A stretch of 64,000 nucleotides of DNA from Pseudotabrizicola alkalilacus. Its GTDB lineage: Bacteria > Pseudomonadota > Alphaproteobacteria > Rhodobacterales > Rhodobacteraceae. Where the stretch lies: the NCBI RefSeq assembly GCF_003443995.1, contig NZ_QWEY01000005.1, forward strand, positions 62,001 to 126,000. The letters are read 5' to 3'. Numbering within the stretch: the first letter of the stretch is position 1; each line of letters starts with the position of its first letter. The notes beneath the pieces were generated by a model. That model was given only the letters and a program-made list of their open reading frames with translations, was not told the origin of the DNA and made no database searches. This document shows positions 9,050 through 18,069 of the stretch, in pieces. Made by a program: the position numbers and the translations under genes.

Positions 9050-9805
9050 ATGGAACAGGCTTCCATGCCGCACGGGGATATGCCGGATGGCAAACACCCG
9101 GTCGTGGCCATCATTGATGATGACGCCGATTTGCGCCGCACGGTCGCTGACCTGCTGGCCAACAACGGCTTCAGCCCGCTTCCCTTGCCGGATGGCGCGT
9201 CTTTTCTTGCCCTTGGCCCGCGTCCTGCCGTGGACCTTGCGCTGATTGATCTGCGCCTGCGCGGCGAGAACGGCCTGACCCTTGCCATCCGTATCCGCGA
9301 GACGATGGGCATTCCCATCGTCATGCTGACCGGGCGGGGCGACGAGATGGACAAGATCATCGGGTTGGAAACCGGGGCGGATGATTACATGATGAAACCC
9401 TTCAACCCGCGTGAGCTGATCGCGCGGCTGCGGGCGGTGCTGCGCCGGGTCGGTCATCCGGGTGTGTTGCCCCCCGACCGCAGCGCCAGTTCCATTCACG
9501 CCTTTGGCCGCTTGCGACTGGATCAGACCCGCCGCGAATTGCTGGATCAGAACGGTACAGAGATTTCGCTGACCAATGCCGAATACCGGCTGCTGGAGTA
9601 TTTCCTGCGCCACCCTGGCCGGATCGTTCCGCGCACCGAACTGCTGACCGAACTTGGCAATGACCTGTCGCAATACATGGACCGCACCATCGACGTGCTG
9701 ATCCTGCGCCTGCGCCGCAAGATCGAGGCGGTGCCGTCAAAGCCCCAGCATCTGCAGACCCGGCGCGGGCAGGGCTATATCTTTGTTACCGGTCCCGCGA
9801 CATGA
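9050..9805 (+). CDS. OmpR/PhoB-type response regulator
   Basis: A 251-residue regulator. The receiver domain has the acidic pair in VAIIDDDADLR, the phospho-acceptor Asp67 in LIDLRLRG and the conserved Lys in MMKPFNP. A C-terminal winged helix (about residues 140-245, with LTNAEYRLLEYFLRHPG and RTIDVLILRLRRKIE) binds DNA. The N-terminus is some 15 residues longer than usual. The start at 9050 is preferred because AGGGAGGA precedes it; the frame opens further upstream at 8966. The stop overlaps the kinase ATG (ATGA). It probably controls the divergent ABC transporter. Confidence 0.92.
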   Translation: MEQASMPHGDMPDGKHPVVAIIDDDADLRRTVADLLANNGFSPLPLPDGASFLALGPRPAVDLALIDLRLRGENGLTLAIRIRETMGIPIVMLTGRGDEMDKIIGLETGADDYMMKPFNPRELIARLRAVLRRVGHPGVLPPDRSASSIHAFGRLRLDQTRRELLDQNGTEISLTNAEYRLLEYFLRHPGRIVPRTELLTELGNDLSQYMDRTIDVLILRLRRKIEAVPSKPQHLQTRRGQGYIFVTGPAT

Positions 9806-12291
9806 AACGGTTCTCTGTGCGCAGTCGGCTGCTGGCAGCACTGGCGCTGTTGGCTGTGGCTGTTCTGACCGTCGGACTCATTGCCTGGGGCGCACTGTCG
9901 CGCGGCAATGACCGGATGGACCGGCTGCTGGCCGAAACCCTGACCGGGGTCGATCAGGCGCTGACCCTGTCGCGGCAGGCCGCTGATCTGGCGACACTTG
10001 CCCCGTATCTGCTGACCTTGGACAGCCCGTTCCGCATCGCCCAAGAGGGGCAGGCGGCCACCGCGCTGGCAGACGGCCTGCTCGCCGGTCTGCCGCCCGG
10101 TGATCCCTTGCGCGTGTCGCTGGGGGTGACGCGCAAAGCGATCGCCGAGCTGGTCCGCGACACATCCCTGCGCGCCGGCCTGCGGGACCGTACCTTGCGC
10201 TTCAACGCCGAACTTGCCGCGGCAGAACGCCGCTATGCTGCGCAGTCGGCCCGCGCCACTGCACCTTTGCAGGAACGTCAGGACTGGCTGGTGCTGCAAC
10301 GGACCGCCGCCGCTCTGCTGGGGGCGGGGCGTGCCGAAAATCTGGTCGGCGTGGGGGAGTTTCAACGTGAGTACACCCGTCTGATCCAGCGGTTTGCAGG
10401 TCAGCGCCCCGCAGCGGAAGCCGCCGAGCTTGCCCGGCTGAAAGACATTGCCGAAGGGGCGGAGGGGTTGTTCGAGTTGCGTCGGCTTGAACTGGCACGC
10501 CAGATCGGGGCCGAGGCGGCGCTGGTCCGTATCCGGCGGGGTGCCGCCACCGTCACGGCCCATGCGGCCGCGGCGACGACACTGGCGCAGATGGCCATTG
10601 CGGCCGAACGGACCAGCACCGCCACCGCGATTGCGCTGGCCAAATCCACGCTTTTGCTGGTGGTTCTTGCGAGTGCGGCGTTGGCTTTGGCGGCGGCTCT
10701 GTATGTCTCGGGCTATGTCACCGCCAATTTGCGGGCCATTTCGGACGCCATGATCCGTCTTGCATCGGGGGATCGGCAGACCCGGCTTCCGCGTGGCGAA
10801 GGGCAGGGGGATGAGATCGGAAAACTGTTCCATGCCTTCCGCACCTTTCGCGCCAATGCCCTGCGGCTGGACCGCTCGCATCGCCAGATGGTGCAGCGCA
10901 CTGCGCTTTATGAGAACATGATGGCCGGTATCAGCGACGGGGTCGCCATCCTGTCGGATCAGGGTCAGATCGTTGCGCAAAATGCACGGCTTGCACGGGT
11001 GCTGCGCGTTGATCCGGCGCATATGACCGGCCGGCGCCGGCTGACCGATGTGATTGCCGCTGCGGGCTGGCAGGCCGGTGACAGCCACGCAGGTCTGGGG
11101 CTTTTGTCGCTTGGCGGTGGTCACCATGCCGAGCTTCGCGAAAGTGCGCTGCCGGGTGGCGGGTCGGTGGTGCTGATTTCCGATGCGACCGAGCGGCGAC
11201 AGCTGGAAGAGCGCCTGAGCCAGATCCAGCGCATCGAGGCGCTTGGCAAAGTCTCGGGTGAGGTGGCGCATGATTTCGGCAACATCCTGTCGACCATATC
11301 GGGCAGTCTGCACCTGATGGATACTGCCCCGCCGGAACGGCAGGGGATGCTGCGCCAGACCATCGCTTCGGCTGTCGATCTTGGCGCCACGCTGACCGGG
11401 CGACTTCTTGCCTTTGCCCGCCGTCAGCATCTGGAACCGGAGCTGCTGGATCTGTCGGTGCTGGTCGACGGCGTGGTTGATCTGGTCAGTCTTGCCTTGC
11501 CGGACCGGGTGGAGCTGGTGGTCAGGACCACCCCGGCCCCCTTGCTGGTGCGGGTCGATCCGGGGCAGCTGGAAAGCGCCATCCTGAACCTGTGCCTGAA
11601 CGCGGGACAGGCCATTGCAGGGGCGGGCCGGGTGACGCTTGTGGTGTCGCGCGATCACGATCAGGCCGTGATCGAGGTGGCCGATACGGGGGCCGGTATG
11701 CCGCCCGACATTCTGGCCCATGCGATGGAGCCGTTCTTTACCGCCAGGGCCGATGGCACCGGCACCGGGCTTGGCCTTGCCATGGTCTACGGCTTTATCC
11801 GTCAATCCGGCGGCGACATTGCGATACGCTCTGCTCCGGGTCAGGGAACCACAGTGCGTCTGACCCTGCCGCGCCAACCCTGCGCGCCGGCGGCATTGCC
11901 CGCGCTTGGGACCGTGCTGCTGGTCGAGGATGATGCGACGGATCGCAAGGCCGCCCTCAGCCTGTTGACCCCGGTTGCCAACACCCTGCTTCAGGCGACA
12001 AATGTGGCCGAGGCGCTGACCCTCATGTCCGACCCCCTGGCGCTTATCGTCACTGATCTGTCGCTTGGGGGGCAGATCGACGGCTGGCGTCTGGCCGAGG
12101 CGGCGCTGGCCCGTTGGCCAGAGGCCCGTGCAATCGTTGTCTCCGGTCACCTGCCCGAAGCAGACCCGCTTTCGTCCCGCTTTCCGGGCCGCATCTCAAC
12201 GCTGGCAAAGCCACTGACGGCGGAGTCGCTGTCGGCAGCGTTTTCAGCCCTTTTCACACAGCCGGATGGCGTCAGAACCACACAACGATAG
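9802..12291 (+). CDS. Hybrid sensor histidine kinase with C-terminal receiver
   Basis: An 829-residue inner-membrane kinase. Membrane helices near residues 9-31 and 283-303 enclose a long helical periplasmic sensor region, reminiscent of TorS. A HAMP linker (about 304-356), a PAS-like region, the dimerisation/phosphorylation helix with His490 in EVAHDFGN, an HATPase domain (N box [12 protein letters not shown]1 DTGAGMP, G2 GTGLGLAMV) and a receiver with Asp752 in VTDLSLGG and Lys in TLAKPL follow. No HPt domain is present, so phosphotransfer to the partner regulator may be direct from His490, with the receiver acting as a brake. It is co-translated with the preceding regulator. Confidence 0.92.
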   Translation: MKRFSVRSRLLAALALLAVAVLTVGLIAWGALSRGNDRMDRLLAETLTGVDQALTLSRQAADLATLAPYLLTLDSPFRIAQEGQAATALADGLLAGLPPGDPLRVSLGVTRKAIAELVRDTSLRAGLRDRTLRFNAELAAAERRYAAQSARATAPLQERQDWLVLQRTAAALLGAGRAENLVGVGEFQREYTRLIQRFAGQRPAAEAAELARLKDIAEGAEGLFELRRLELARQIGAEAALVRIRRGAATVTAHAAAATTLAQMAIAAERTSTATAIALAKSTLLLVVLASAALALAAALYVSGYVTANLRAISDAMIRLASGDRQTRLPRGEGQGDEIGKLFHAFRTFRANALRLDRSHRQMVQRTALYENMMAGISDGVAILSDQGQIVAQNARLARVLRVDPAHMTGRRRLTDVIAAAGWQAGDSHAGLGLLSLGGGHHAELRESALPGGGSVVLISDATERRQLEERLSQIQRIEALGKVSGEVAHDFGNILSTISGSLHLMDTAPPERQGMLRQTIASAVDLGATLTGRLLAFARRQHLEPELLDLSVLVDGVVDLVSLALPDRVELVVRTTPAPLLVRVDPGQLESAILNLCLNAGQAIAGAGRVTLVVSRDHDQAVIEVADTGAGMPPDILAHAMEPFFTARADGTGTGLGLAMVYGFIRQSGGDIAIRSAPGQGTTVRLTLPRQPCAPAALPALGTVLLVEDDATDRKAALSLLTPVANTLLQATNVAEALTLMSDPLALIVTDLSLGGQIDGWRLAEAALARWPEARAIVVSGHLPEADPLSSRFPGRISTLAKPLTAESLSAAFSALFTQPDGVRTTQR

Positions 12292-12397
12292 CCGCCGTGC
12301 CCGGATCGCACCTGCGGCTCTGCTGGTTTGACTGCGACGATACGCAGTTGCGGGCGTCCAGGCGGCAATCTGATATCTGCTGCCCCTACGGCTCGCC

Positions 12398-13444
12398 CTA
12401 GTCCGGCTGATACCCGCTGATCAACTGGTGCAGGCCAAACAACCCGCCCGCGATGATCGCGGCCAGCGTCACCGGTCCCGACCAGGCCAATGCGGCGACA
12501 GCGGTCACGCCTTGCCCCACCGAACAGCCCATTGCGACCACGCCGCCGACGCCCATCAGCACCGCGCCGCCGACCTGACGGCCCAGTTCGCGCGGGTCTT
12601 CACACGCCTCCCAGCGAAACAGACCCCGGATCATTGATCCGATCAGCGCCCCCGCCATGACACCCACCACGGCTCCGACGGAAAAGGTGATCCCCCCGGC
12701 GGTCGATGTCATCAGGTAGATCAGCGTGCGCCCCAGCGGCGCGGTAAAGGACGGCCCCTCGACGCTGATCGCGCCAAGGCTGCTGTCGCTGACCCAGGTA
12801 GTGCCGACAAAACACCACACCACCGCCAGCCCCGCCGCAATGCCCCAGAACAGCTGTCGCGGTGCCCGGCGCAGGGGCTGATGCGACAGCGCCCAGATCA
12901 GACAGCCAAGACCAAGCGTGACGATGATCAGGCTGGCGGGCAGGCCGGTCACTGCGCCCAGATCATGCACGATCCCCTGCGGTCCGGTCGCATCGGGTTG
13001 CGGAAACAGCAAGGTGCGCAAGGGGGCAAGCGGGCCCGACAATGCGACAAAGCCGAAAATCCCCATCACCACGACCACGACCAAAGAGCGCAGATCGCCG
13101 CCGCCAAAGCGGACCAGCGCCCCGAAACCGCAGTTTCCCGCCATCGCCATGCCATAGCCGAACATCAGCCCGCCAAGGATCGACGCCAGCGGGTTCCAGC
13201 TGATGGCATGATACATGCTGCTGCCCAGATCCACCCAACCGGCCAGCGCACCCAACTGCGTGCCCAGAATGGCCACGCCCAGCACAATGCCCCACAGCCG
13301 CGCGCGCGTCTGGTCCTTGCCATAAACAGCCGACTCCAGCGCGCCAAGCGTGCAGAAATCCCCCAGTCGCGCCGCCAGACCCAGAACCATGCCGCCAATC
13401 AGGCCGATGATCGCGGCCAGCAGGCCATATGGAAGCATGTCCAT
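12398..13444 (-). CDS. soxT: SoxT, YeeE/YedE-family sulfur-compound transporter
   Basis: A 348-residue membrane protein with about nine to ten helices. The family's conserved cysteine segments are present: GDFCTLGALES near the start, GNCGFGALVRFGG near the middle and GCSVGQGVTAV near the end. Relatives such as thiosulfate transporter TsuA pass sulfur species across the membrane using these cysteines. AGGAAGG precedes the ATG at 13444, which is preferred to an upstream ATG at 13465. It follows soxS and soxR on the same strand. This is the soxTRS arrangement of Paracoccus-type sox loci, where SoxT may carry sulfur or an inducer signal to SoxR. Confidence 0.88.
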   Translation of the reverse strand: MDMLPYGLLAAIIGLIGGMVLGLAARLGDFCTLGALESAVYGKDQTRARLWGIVLGVAILGTQLGALAGWVDLGSSMYHAISWNPLASILGGLMFGYGMAMAGNCGFGALVRFGGGDLRSLVVVVVMGIFGFVALSGPLAPLRTLLFPQPDATGPQGIVHDLGAVTGLPASLIIVTLGLGCLIWALSHQPLRRAPRQLFWGIAAGLAVVWCFVGTTWVSDSSLGAISVEGPSFTAPLGRTLIYLMTSTAGGITFSVGAVVGVMAGALIGSMIRGLFRWEACEDPRELGRQVGGAVLMGVGGVVAMGCSVGQGVTAVAALAWSGPVTLAAIIAGGLFGLHQLISGYQPD

Positions 13445-13493
13445 GGCATTTCCTTCCTGTATCATCGCACGGAACCAGCCCGCGCTCTGTCGA

Positions 13494-13853
13494 CTACCTT
13501 GCCCGGTCTTGCGTCGGTTTGCAGAACAGTTTCGCCAGCACTCCGATCACTTCGGACACCCGCTCATCCAGAATGGAATAGAAAATCGCCTGGCCCTCGC
13601 GCCGGGCGCTGACCAGCCCCTCCAACCGCAATCGCGCGAGCTGTTGGCTGACAACCGCCTGACGCGTTGACAACAGGTTTTCCAGCTCGGTCACGCTTTT
13701 GGGCCCGCTTTGCAGATGACACAGGATCAGCAGCCGTCCGTCATGGCCAAGCGCCTTCAAAAAGGTCGCGGCCTCGGCGGCGCCGGCCACCAGCCCGTCA
13801 AGGTCCAGCTGCTCCGCGTCCTGATCCGTATGATCTCTGTCGCCCAGTGGCAT
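13494..13853 (-). CDS. soxR: SoxR, ArsR-family repressor of sox genes
   Basis: A 119-residue winged-helix protein. The recognition region includes LLSTRQAVVSQQLARLR and the wing VSARREGQAIFYS; the C-terminal helix carries a Cys (LFCKPT), and another Cys lies in LILCHLQSG. SoxR proteins sense sulfur species through a cysteine pair and repress sox promoters. The ATG at 13853 gives the usual ArsR length. The frame also opens at 13973, where ATG overlaps the soxS stop, adding 40 unconserved-looking residues, so the start is uncertain. The likely targets are the palindromes upstream of soxS/soxV and soxX. Confidence 0.85.
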   Translation of the reverse strand: MPLGDRDHTDQDAEQLDLDGLVAGAAEAATFLKALGHDGRLLILCHLQSGPKSVTELENLLSTRQAVVSQQLARLRLEGLVSARREGQAIFYSILDERVSEVIGVLAKLFCKPTQDRAR

Positions 13854-13969
13854 TGTCGTGTTGGCCCTCTGTGTGCCTTTTGGTATGCCTTCATGGAGTG
13901 TGGCAGAGGCTTGGGCAATCAAAACCCGCATTTCCAGAGGGTTTAAGGCGGAAATACTGCCGGATCGCA

Positions 13970-14353
13970 TCATTGTTCACCAACGTTTCCGGACGCGTCC
14001 TGCGCATCTCGGATCAGCCGTGCCAACAGGGGCCAGAAGAAATCTTCCCCCGGATAGCCTTCGATCCGCCCGGTCTCATGGCCATCGGCCAGCAGAACAA
14101 AGGTCGGGGTAAAGGCGGCGGACCGCAACAGCGTGATATCCTCGGGCACCTCATCGCGCAATTGCATCCGGGTCAGGGGCGCGGCCTTGCCCTCGTCGGT
14201 GACGGGATACTGCGGCGCAATTTCGGCATCCCACCTGATGCAATAGACGCAGCCGGGCTGTTCTATCATCAGCAGCCGTAGCTCTGCCGCGGCTGCAGGC
14301 TGCACCGCAAAGGCCCCCAACAGGACCGCAATTCTGCAAAAGAGACGCCCCAT
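13970..14353 (-). CDS. soxS: SoxS, periplasmic thioredoxin
   Basis: A 127-residue protein with a Sec signal peptide (about residues 1-22, ending QPAAAA) and a redox CxxC in EQPGCVYCIRWD. SoxS of Paracoccus pantotrophus reduces SoxY when it becomes inactivated by disulfide formation, and the P-G-C-x-Y-C active site fits that protein. It is divergent from soxV across a gap holding a strong palindrome. Its TGA overlaps an ATG that could open soxR, consistent with soxS-soxR-soxT being one operon. Confidence 0.88.
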   Translation of the reverse strand: MGRLFCRIAVLLGAFAVQPAAAAELRLLMIEQPGCVYCIRWDAEIAPQYPVTDEGKAAPLTRMQLRDEVPEDITLLRSAAFTPTFVLLADGHETGRIEGYPGEDFFWPLLARLIRDAQDASGNVGEQ

Positions 14354-14364
14354 GTTGACAGTCC

Positions 14365-14392
14365 TATATTAACATAGAAATATGCTAATATA
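14365..14392. promoter_or_regulatory. SoxR-type operator in the soxS-soxV gap
   Basis: Two 12-bp arms, TATATTAACATA and TATGCTAATATA, pair with one mismatch around GAAA. The site is very AT-rich in a GC-rich genome and lies in the divergent soxS/soxV promoter region. A TTGACA at 14355-14360 could be the -35 element for soxV, so a bound repressor would cover the promoter. ArsR-family SoxR is known in related organisms to bind this intergenic region. Confidence 0.75.
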
Positions 14393-14465
14393 ATTGGAGC
14401 TCCGGGGCAAGCTGCGCGTCCGCACCGTCCGGATGTGTGCGCAAAGGCGCGAAAAGGGGACAGCC

Positions 14466-15203
14466 ATGCTGGATATCAGCTATACCGGCGCGGCGATTGC
14501 CGGGCTCTTGTCCTTTCTGTCCCCCTGTATCCTGCCGATGGTGCCGTTCTACTTGTCCTATATGGCCGGGCAATCGGTCAAGGAACTGCGCGACGGTGGT
14601 CGCATCGCCCCCGGCGCGCAGCGGCGGCTGGTGGTTCAGGCGCTGGCCTTTGCCTTTGGCGTCACCACGGTTTTCGTGATGCTCGGGCTGGGGGCGACCG
14701 CCCTTGGCCGGGTCTTCCTGCAATGGCGCGAAACCCTGTCCTGGATCGCGGGGGGCGTGCTGATCCTGTTCGGCCTCCACTTCCTTGGCATTCTGAAGAT
14801 CGGCCTGTTCTACCGCGAAGCCCGCGTGCAGACCGACACCAAACCCACCACGATGGCCGGTGCCTATGTCATGGGCCTTGCCTTTGGCTTTGGCTGGACG
14901 CCCTGCGTCGGCCCCGCACTGGCCGCCATCCTGATGGTCGCCAGCGGCATGGGCGACCTGTGGCGCGGCGGCATGCTGTTGCTGGTCTACGGTCTTGCCA
15001 TGACGCTTCCCTTTGTCGTCGCCGCCTTGTTTGCCGGCCCCTTCCTGGGCTTCATCGCCCGTCACCGCGCGATGATGGGGCATGTGGAAAAGGTGATGGG
15101 CGTGATGCTGATCGTTTTTGGCATCCTGATCGCCACCAATTCCGTCAACCTGATCGCCGACTGGATGATCCGCAACTTCGACTGGACCGCCACCCTGAGA
15201 TAA
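14466..15203 (+). CDS. soxV: SoxV, CcdA-family thiol-disulfide membrane transporter
   Basis: A 245-residue membrane protein with six helices of the CcdA/DsbD type. The two redox cysteines sit in helices 1 and 4: LSPCILPMVPF and GWTPCVGPALA. SoxV passes electrons from cytoplasmic thioredoxin to the periplasmic thioredoxin SoxW (and possibly SoxS) to keep sulfur-carrier cysteines reduced. The start at 14466 is preceded by AAGGGGA; the frame opens earlier at 14394 but that region is the promoter. It is the first gene of the plus-strand sox unit and is followed after 11 bases by soxW. Confidence 0.9.
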   Translation: MLDISYTGAAIAGLLSFLSPCILPMVPFYLSYMAGQSVKELRDGGRIAPGAQRRLVVQALAFAFGVTTVFVMLGLGATALGRVFLQWRETLSWIAGGVLILFGLHFLGILKIGLFYREARVQTDTKPTTMAGAYVMGLAFGFGWTPCVGPALAAILMVASGMGDLWRGGMLLLVYGLAMTLPFVVAALFAGPFLGFIARHRAMMGHVEKVMGVMLIVFGILIATNSVNLIADWMIRNFDWTATLR

Positions 15204-15214
15204 GGACACCCACC

Positions 15215-15778
15215 ATGCACCGTCTTCTCCTTCTCGCCACGCTTGCCCTCTGGCCTGCGCTTGCCACCGCTGCCGAACTGGGGGACGACGGTTTGCACAA
15301 GCCTGACTGGATGCGCGATACCTTCAAGGATCTGCGCGACGATCTGGCCGAGGCCAATGCGACCGGCAAGCGCCTGCTGCTGATGGTCGAACAGCGCGGC
15401 TGCATCTACTGCACGCAGATGCATGCCGAGGTCTACCCGGACCCCGCCATCGACACCTTGATCCGGGATCATTACTTCGTCGTCCAGATCAACCTGTTCG
15501 GTGATGTCGAGGTCACCGACTTCGACGGCACGACCCTGTCCGAAAAGGATATGGCGGTGCGTTGGGGCGTCTTGTTCACCCCCACCATGATCTTTCTGCC
15601 CGAAGAGGTGCCGGCGGATGCAACCGCAGCAGAATCGGCGGTTGCGATGATGCCCGGTGCGTTTGGCATCGGCACTACCAAAGCGCTTCTGACCTGGGTG
15701 CGCGATCACGGATACGACTCCGGTGAACACTTCCAGAAATACCTCGCCAACCGCGTCAATGCTCAGGATGGTGGCTAA
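15215..15778 (+). CDS. soxW: SoxW, periplasmic thioredoxin
   Basis: A 187-residue protein with a Sec signal peptide (MHRLLLLATLALWPALATAA) and a thioredoxin-like fold. The CxxC is in EQRGCIYCTQMH and the cis-Pro loop is FTPTMIFL. It resembles SoxS in its active site but is longer. In Paracoccus SoxW receives electrons from SoxV. The ATG is preceded by AAGGACA, and the gene starts 11 bases after soxV. It is separated from soxX by a 111-bp AT-rich gap with its own palindromes. Confidence 0.9.
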   Translation: MHRLLLLATLALWPALATAAELGDDGLHKPDWMRDTFKDLRDDLAEANATGKRLLLMVEQRGCIYCTQMHAEVYPDPAIDTLIRDHYFVVQINLFGDVEVTDFDGTTLSEKDMAVRWGVLFTPTMIFLPEEVPADATAAESAVAMMPGAFGIGTTKALLTWVRDHGYDSGEHFQKYLANRVNAQDGG

Positions 15779-15793
15779 GGCTCTGATTTAAAA

Positions 15794-15836
15794 GCGCACA
15801 TATGAATATTCATAGATACATATATTTATATTGCGC
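15794..15836. promoter_or_regulatory. SoxR-type operator/promoter region in the soxW-soxX gap
   Basis: A perfect 14-bp palindrome TATGAATATTCATA lies at 15801-15814. It is nested in a longer imperfect inverted repeat whose outer arms are GCGCA at 15794 and TGCGC at 15832. The TATG/CATA and ATATT words match the operator upstream of soxV. This is the second place where SoxR is expected to act, controlling the structural operon soxX onward. A separate -35/-10 pair cannot be picked in this AT-rich stretch. Confidence 0.65.
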
Positions 15837-15889
15837 ACCATGGTATGCCGGGGCTATCATCAGTCCGAGAGAGATCTGGGAGGATCGCA

Positions 15890-16363
15890 ATGACACGCCA
15901 ATTCTGGATGGCCGCAGTGGCAGCACTGTGCCTGACAACACCCGTTCTCGGTGAAACAACCCCGACAGCCGTTGCCTATACCGATGGTGCAATCGAAACC
16001 TCGCTGACTGGTGGCCCCGGTGATGCGGCAGCGGGCAAGACAGTCATGACCACCGCGTCGCTGGGCAACTGCGTCGCCTGCCACCAGATCGGCACCATTC
16101 CCGAGGCGGATTTTCAGGGCGATATCGCCCCGCCGCTCGACGGTGTGGCCGGGCGGTACACCGAAGCCGAGCTGCGTGGCCTTGTGGCCAACGCAAAGAT
16201 GACGTTCGAGGGCAGCTTCATGCCAGCATTCTACAAGACCGAAGGCTTCATCCGTCCGGGTGCCGCCTATAGCGGCAAAGCCCCGACCGAGGCTCTGCCT
16301 CCGATCCTGACCGCCCAGCAAGTCGAAGATGTCGTGGCCTATCTGATGACGATGACAGAGTGA
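15890..16363 (+). CDS. soxX: SoxX, monohaem cytochrome c subunit of SoxAX
   Basis: A 157-residue periplasmic cytochrome with a Sec signal peptide and one haem site, C61-V-A-C-H, followed by a C-terminal helix region (QQVEDVVAYL). Met in FEGSFMPAFY is a candidate sixth ligand. SoxAX couples thiosulfate to the SoxYZ carrier cysteine. GGGAGGA precedes the ATG at 15890; the frame opens at 15845 but without a ribosome site. It begins the structural operon soxXYZABCDEFGH. Confidence 0.92.
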   Translation: MTRQFWMAAVAALCLTTPVLGETTPTAVAYTDGAIETSLTGGPGDAAAGKTVMTTASLGNCVACHQIGTIPEADFQGDIAPPLDGVAGRYTEAELRGLVANAKMTFEGSFMPAFYKTEGFIRPGAAYSGKAPTEALPPILTAQQVEDVVAYLMTMTE

Positions 16364-16393
16364 TCACGCCACGCGACCAGAGGAGATGACAAA

Positions 16394-16813
16394 ATGAACC
16401 TTTCCAGAAGAGATGCCCTGTGGGCTGGCCTTGGCGGTATCGCGGCTGCGACGCTTGCGAACCCCGTATTCGCCGCCACGGTTGAAGAACTGACCTCCAC
16501 CTTCACCGGCGGCGTGGCTGCGGGGACGGGGGGCATCACCATCACCGCCCCGGAAATCGCCGAAAACGGCAACACCGTTCCGGTATCCGTCAGCGCGCCC
16601 GGTGCTGTTGCAATCATGCTGCTCGCGGCAGGCAACCCGACCCCGGCTGTGGCCACCTTTACCTTTGGCCCCGCGGCCGGCAGCCAGACCGCCGCCACCC
16701 GCATCCGGCTTGCCACCACGCAAGACGTGATCGCGGTCGCCAAGATGGCCGATGGCAGCATCGTCCAGGCGGCCACCACGGTCAAAGTCACCATCGGCGG
16801 CTGCGGCGGCTGA
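16394..16813 (+). CDS. soxY: SoxY, sulfur-carrier subunit
   Basis: A 139-residue protein with a twin-arginine signal (NLSRRDALWAGLGG, cleaved near residue 28) and the diagnostic C-terminal GGCGG. The cysteine in this swinging arm bears the thiosulfate-derived sulfane while SoxAX, SoxB and SoxCD act on it. The mature domain has the expected beta-rich ITITAPEIAENGNTVPVSV segment. The gene is followed by soxZ after 22 bases; the two proteins are exported together, with SoxZ hitch-hiking on the SoxY Tat signal. Confidence 0.96.
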   Translation: MNLSRRDALWAGLGGIAAATLANPVFAATVEELTSTFTGGVAAGTGGITITAPEIAENGNTVPVSVSAPGAVAIMLLAAGNPTPAVATFTFGPAAGSQTAATRIRLATTQDVIAVAKMADGSIVQAATTVKVTIGGCGG

Positions 16814-16835
16814 GCTCAGGAACAGGAGAAATATC

Positions 16836-17165
16836 ATGGCAACAGACGCAAAACCCCGTGTCAAAGTCCCCAAGTCGGCCAAGGCCGGCGAGGTGGTGAA
16901 CATCAAGGCCCTGATCAGCCACAAGATGGAATCCGGCCAGCGCAAGGATGCCGAAGGCAAGCTGATCCCACGCTCGATCATCAATCGCTTTACCTGCGAT
17001 CTGGGCGGCGTCAACGTGATCGACGTGGCGATTGATCCGGCCGTGTCCACCAACCCCTATTTCGAGTTCGACGCCCTGATGGCCGACTCGGGCGAGATCA
17101 AGTTCACCTGGTATGACGATGACGGCTCTGTCTACGAAGACGTCAAAACCATCGAACTCGCCTGA
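16836..17165 (+). CDS. soxZ: SoxZ, partner of the SoxY sulfur carrier
   Basis: A 109-residue protein without a signal peptide, with the family pattern KPRVKVPKSAKAGEVVNIKA, the ISHKMESGQRKD segment and the C-terminal FTWYDDDGSVYED. It forms the SoxYZ heterodimer that carries oxidation intermediates. AGGAG lies upstream of the ATG at 16836. Length and sequence are standard for the family. Confidence 0.96.
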   Translation: MATDAKPRVKVPKSAKAGEVVNIKALISHKMESGQRKDAEGKLIPRSIINRFTCDLGGVNVIDVAIDPAVSTNPYFEFDALMADSGEIKFTWYDDDGSVYEDVKTIELA

Positions 17166-17195
17166 TCGCCGCAGATGTTCAAGGGAGGAGACATC

Positions 17196-18062
17196 ATGCA
17201 CCGCGGAACCTGGCGACTGGCCACGACCCTGGCCCTCGGCCTTGCCCTCGCGGGCCCGGCCTTTGCCGATCCGGTCGAGGACAGCCTGAGCATCGACACC
17301 GATGACGGCACGCTCGACATCGTGACAACCACCGCTGCGCCGCCACATCTGTCCGACACCATGGACACGATCTATTCCGGCTGGCACTTCCGCGAGACCG
17401 AAACCCGCGACCTGCAACGCGATGATTTCGACAATCCGGGCATGGTCTATGTCGACCGCGCGCTTGACAGCTGGAACAAGGCGCAAGGGGCCAAGGGCGA
17501 AAGCTGTGCCGGATGCCACGAAGGCCCCGAAAGCATGAAGGGCCTGCGCGCCGTGACCCCGCGTGTCGATCCCGACTCCGGCGCATTGATGACGGTTGAA
17601 AACTACGTCAACGAATGCGTCACCGACCGGATGGGGCTGGAACCCTGGGGCATGACCGGCGACAAGATGAAGGACATGCTGGCGCTGATCTCGATGCAGT
17701 CGCGCGGAGAGCCGGTGAATGTGGCCATCGACGGTGCTGCCGCGCCGTTCTGGGAGCAGGGCAAGGAAATCTACTACACCCGCTTTGGTCAGCTGGAAAT
17801 GTCCTGCGCCAACTGCCACGAGGACAATCAGGGCCGTTACATCCGCGCCGACCACCTGAGCCAGGGCCAGGTCAACGGCTTTCCGGTCTACCGGCTCAAG
17901 GATGCGGGCATTCTGTCGGCCCAGCAGCGCTTTGTCGGCTGTGTGCGTGACACGCGGGCAGAAACCTTCAAGCCGGACTCGGCAGAGTTCAAGGCGCTGG
18001 AGCTTTATGTCGCCTCGCGTGGCAACGGTCTGGCGGTCGAAGGCGTCTCGGTCCGCCACTGA
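17196..18062 (+). CDS. soxA: SoxA, dihaem cytochrome c subunit of SoxAX
   Basis: A 288-residue periplasmic cytochrome with a Sec signal peptide (residues 1-24, ending AFA). Two haem sites are present, C104-AGC-H and C204-ANC-H, so this is the dihaem SoxA type. Cys249 in GCVRDTRAE matches the active-site cysteine that carries a persulfide and ligates haem 2. With SoxX it attaches thiosulfate to SoxY. GGGAGGAG lies before the ATG at 17196; a frame opening at 17175 lacks one. Confidence 0.95.
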   Translation: MHRGTWRLATTLALGLALAGPAFADPVEDSLSIDTDDGTLDIVTTTAAPPHLSDTMDTIYSGWHFRETETRDLQRDDFDNPGMVYVDRALDSWNKAQGAKGESCAGCHEGPESMKGLRAVTPRVDPDSGALMTVENYVNECVTDRMGLEPWGMTGDKMKDMLALISMQSRGEPVNVAIDGAAAPFWEQGKEIYYTRFGQLEMSCANCHEDNQGRYIRADHLSQGQVNGFPVYRLKDAGILSAQQRFVGCVRDTRAETFKPDSAEFKALELYVASRGNGLAVEGVSVRH

Positions 18063-18069
18063 ACACTGA

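Noticed and set aside
9775-12150. Minus-strand 791-codon open frame
   Set aside because: It lies opposite the hybrid histidine kinase, whose motifs are all intact; the minus frame is a shadow.
12292-12397. Terminator between the kinase gene and soxT
   Set aside because: The gap between these convergent genes shows no stem longer than a few bases.
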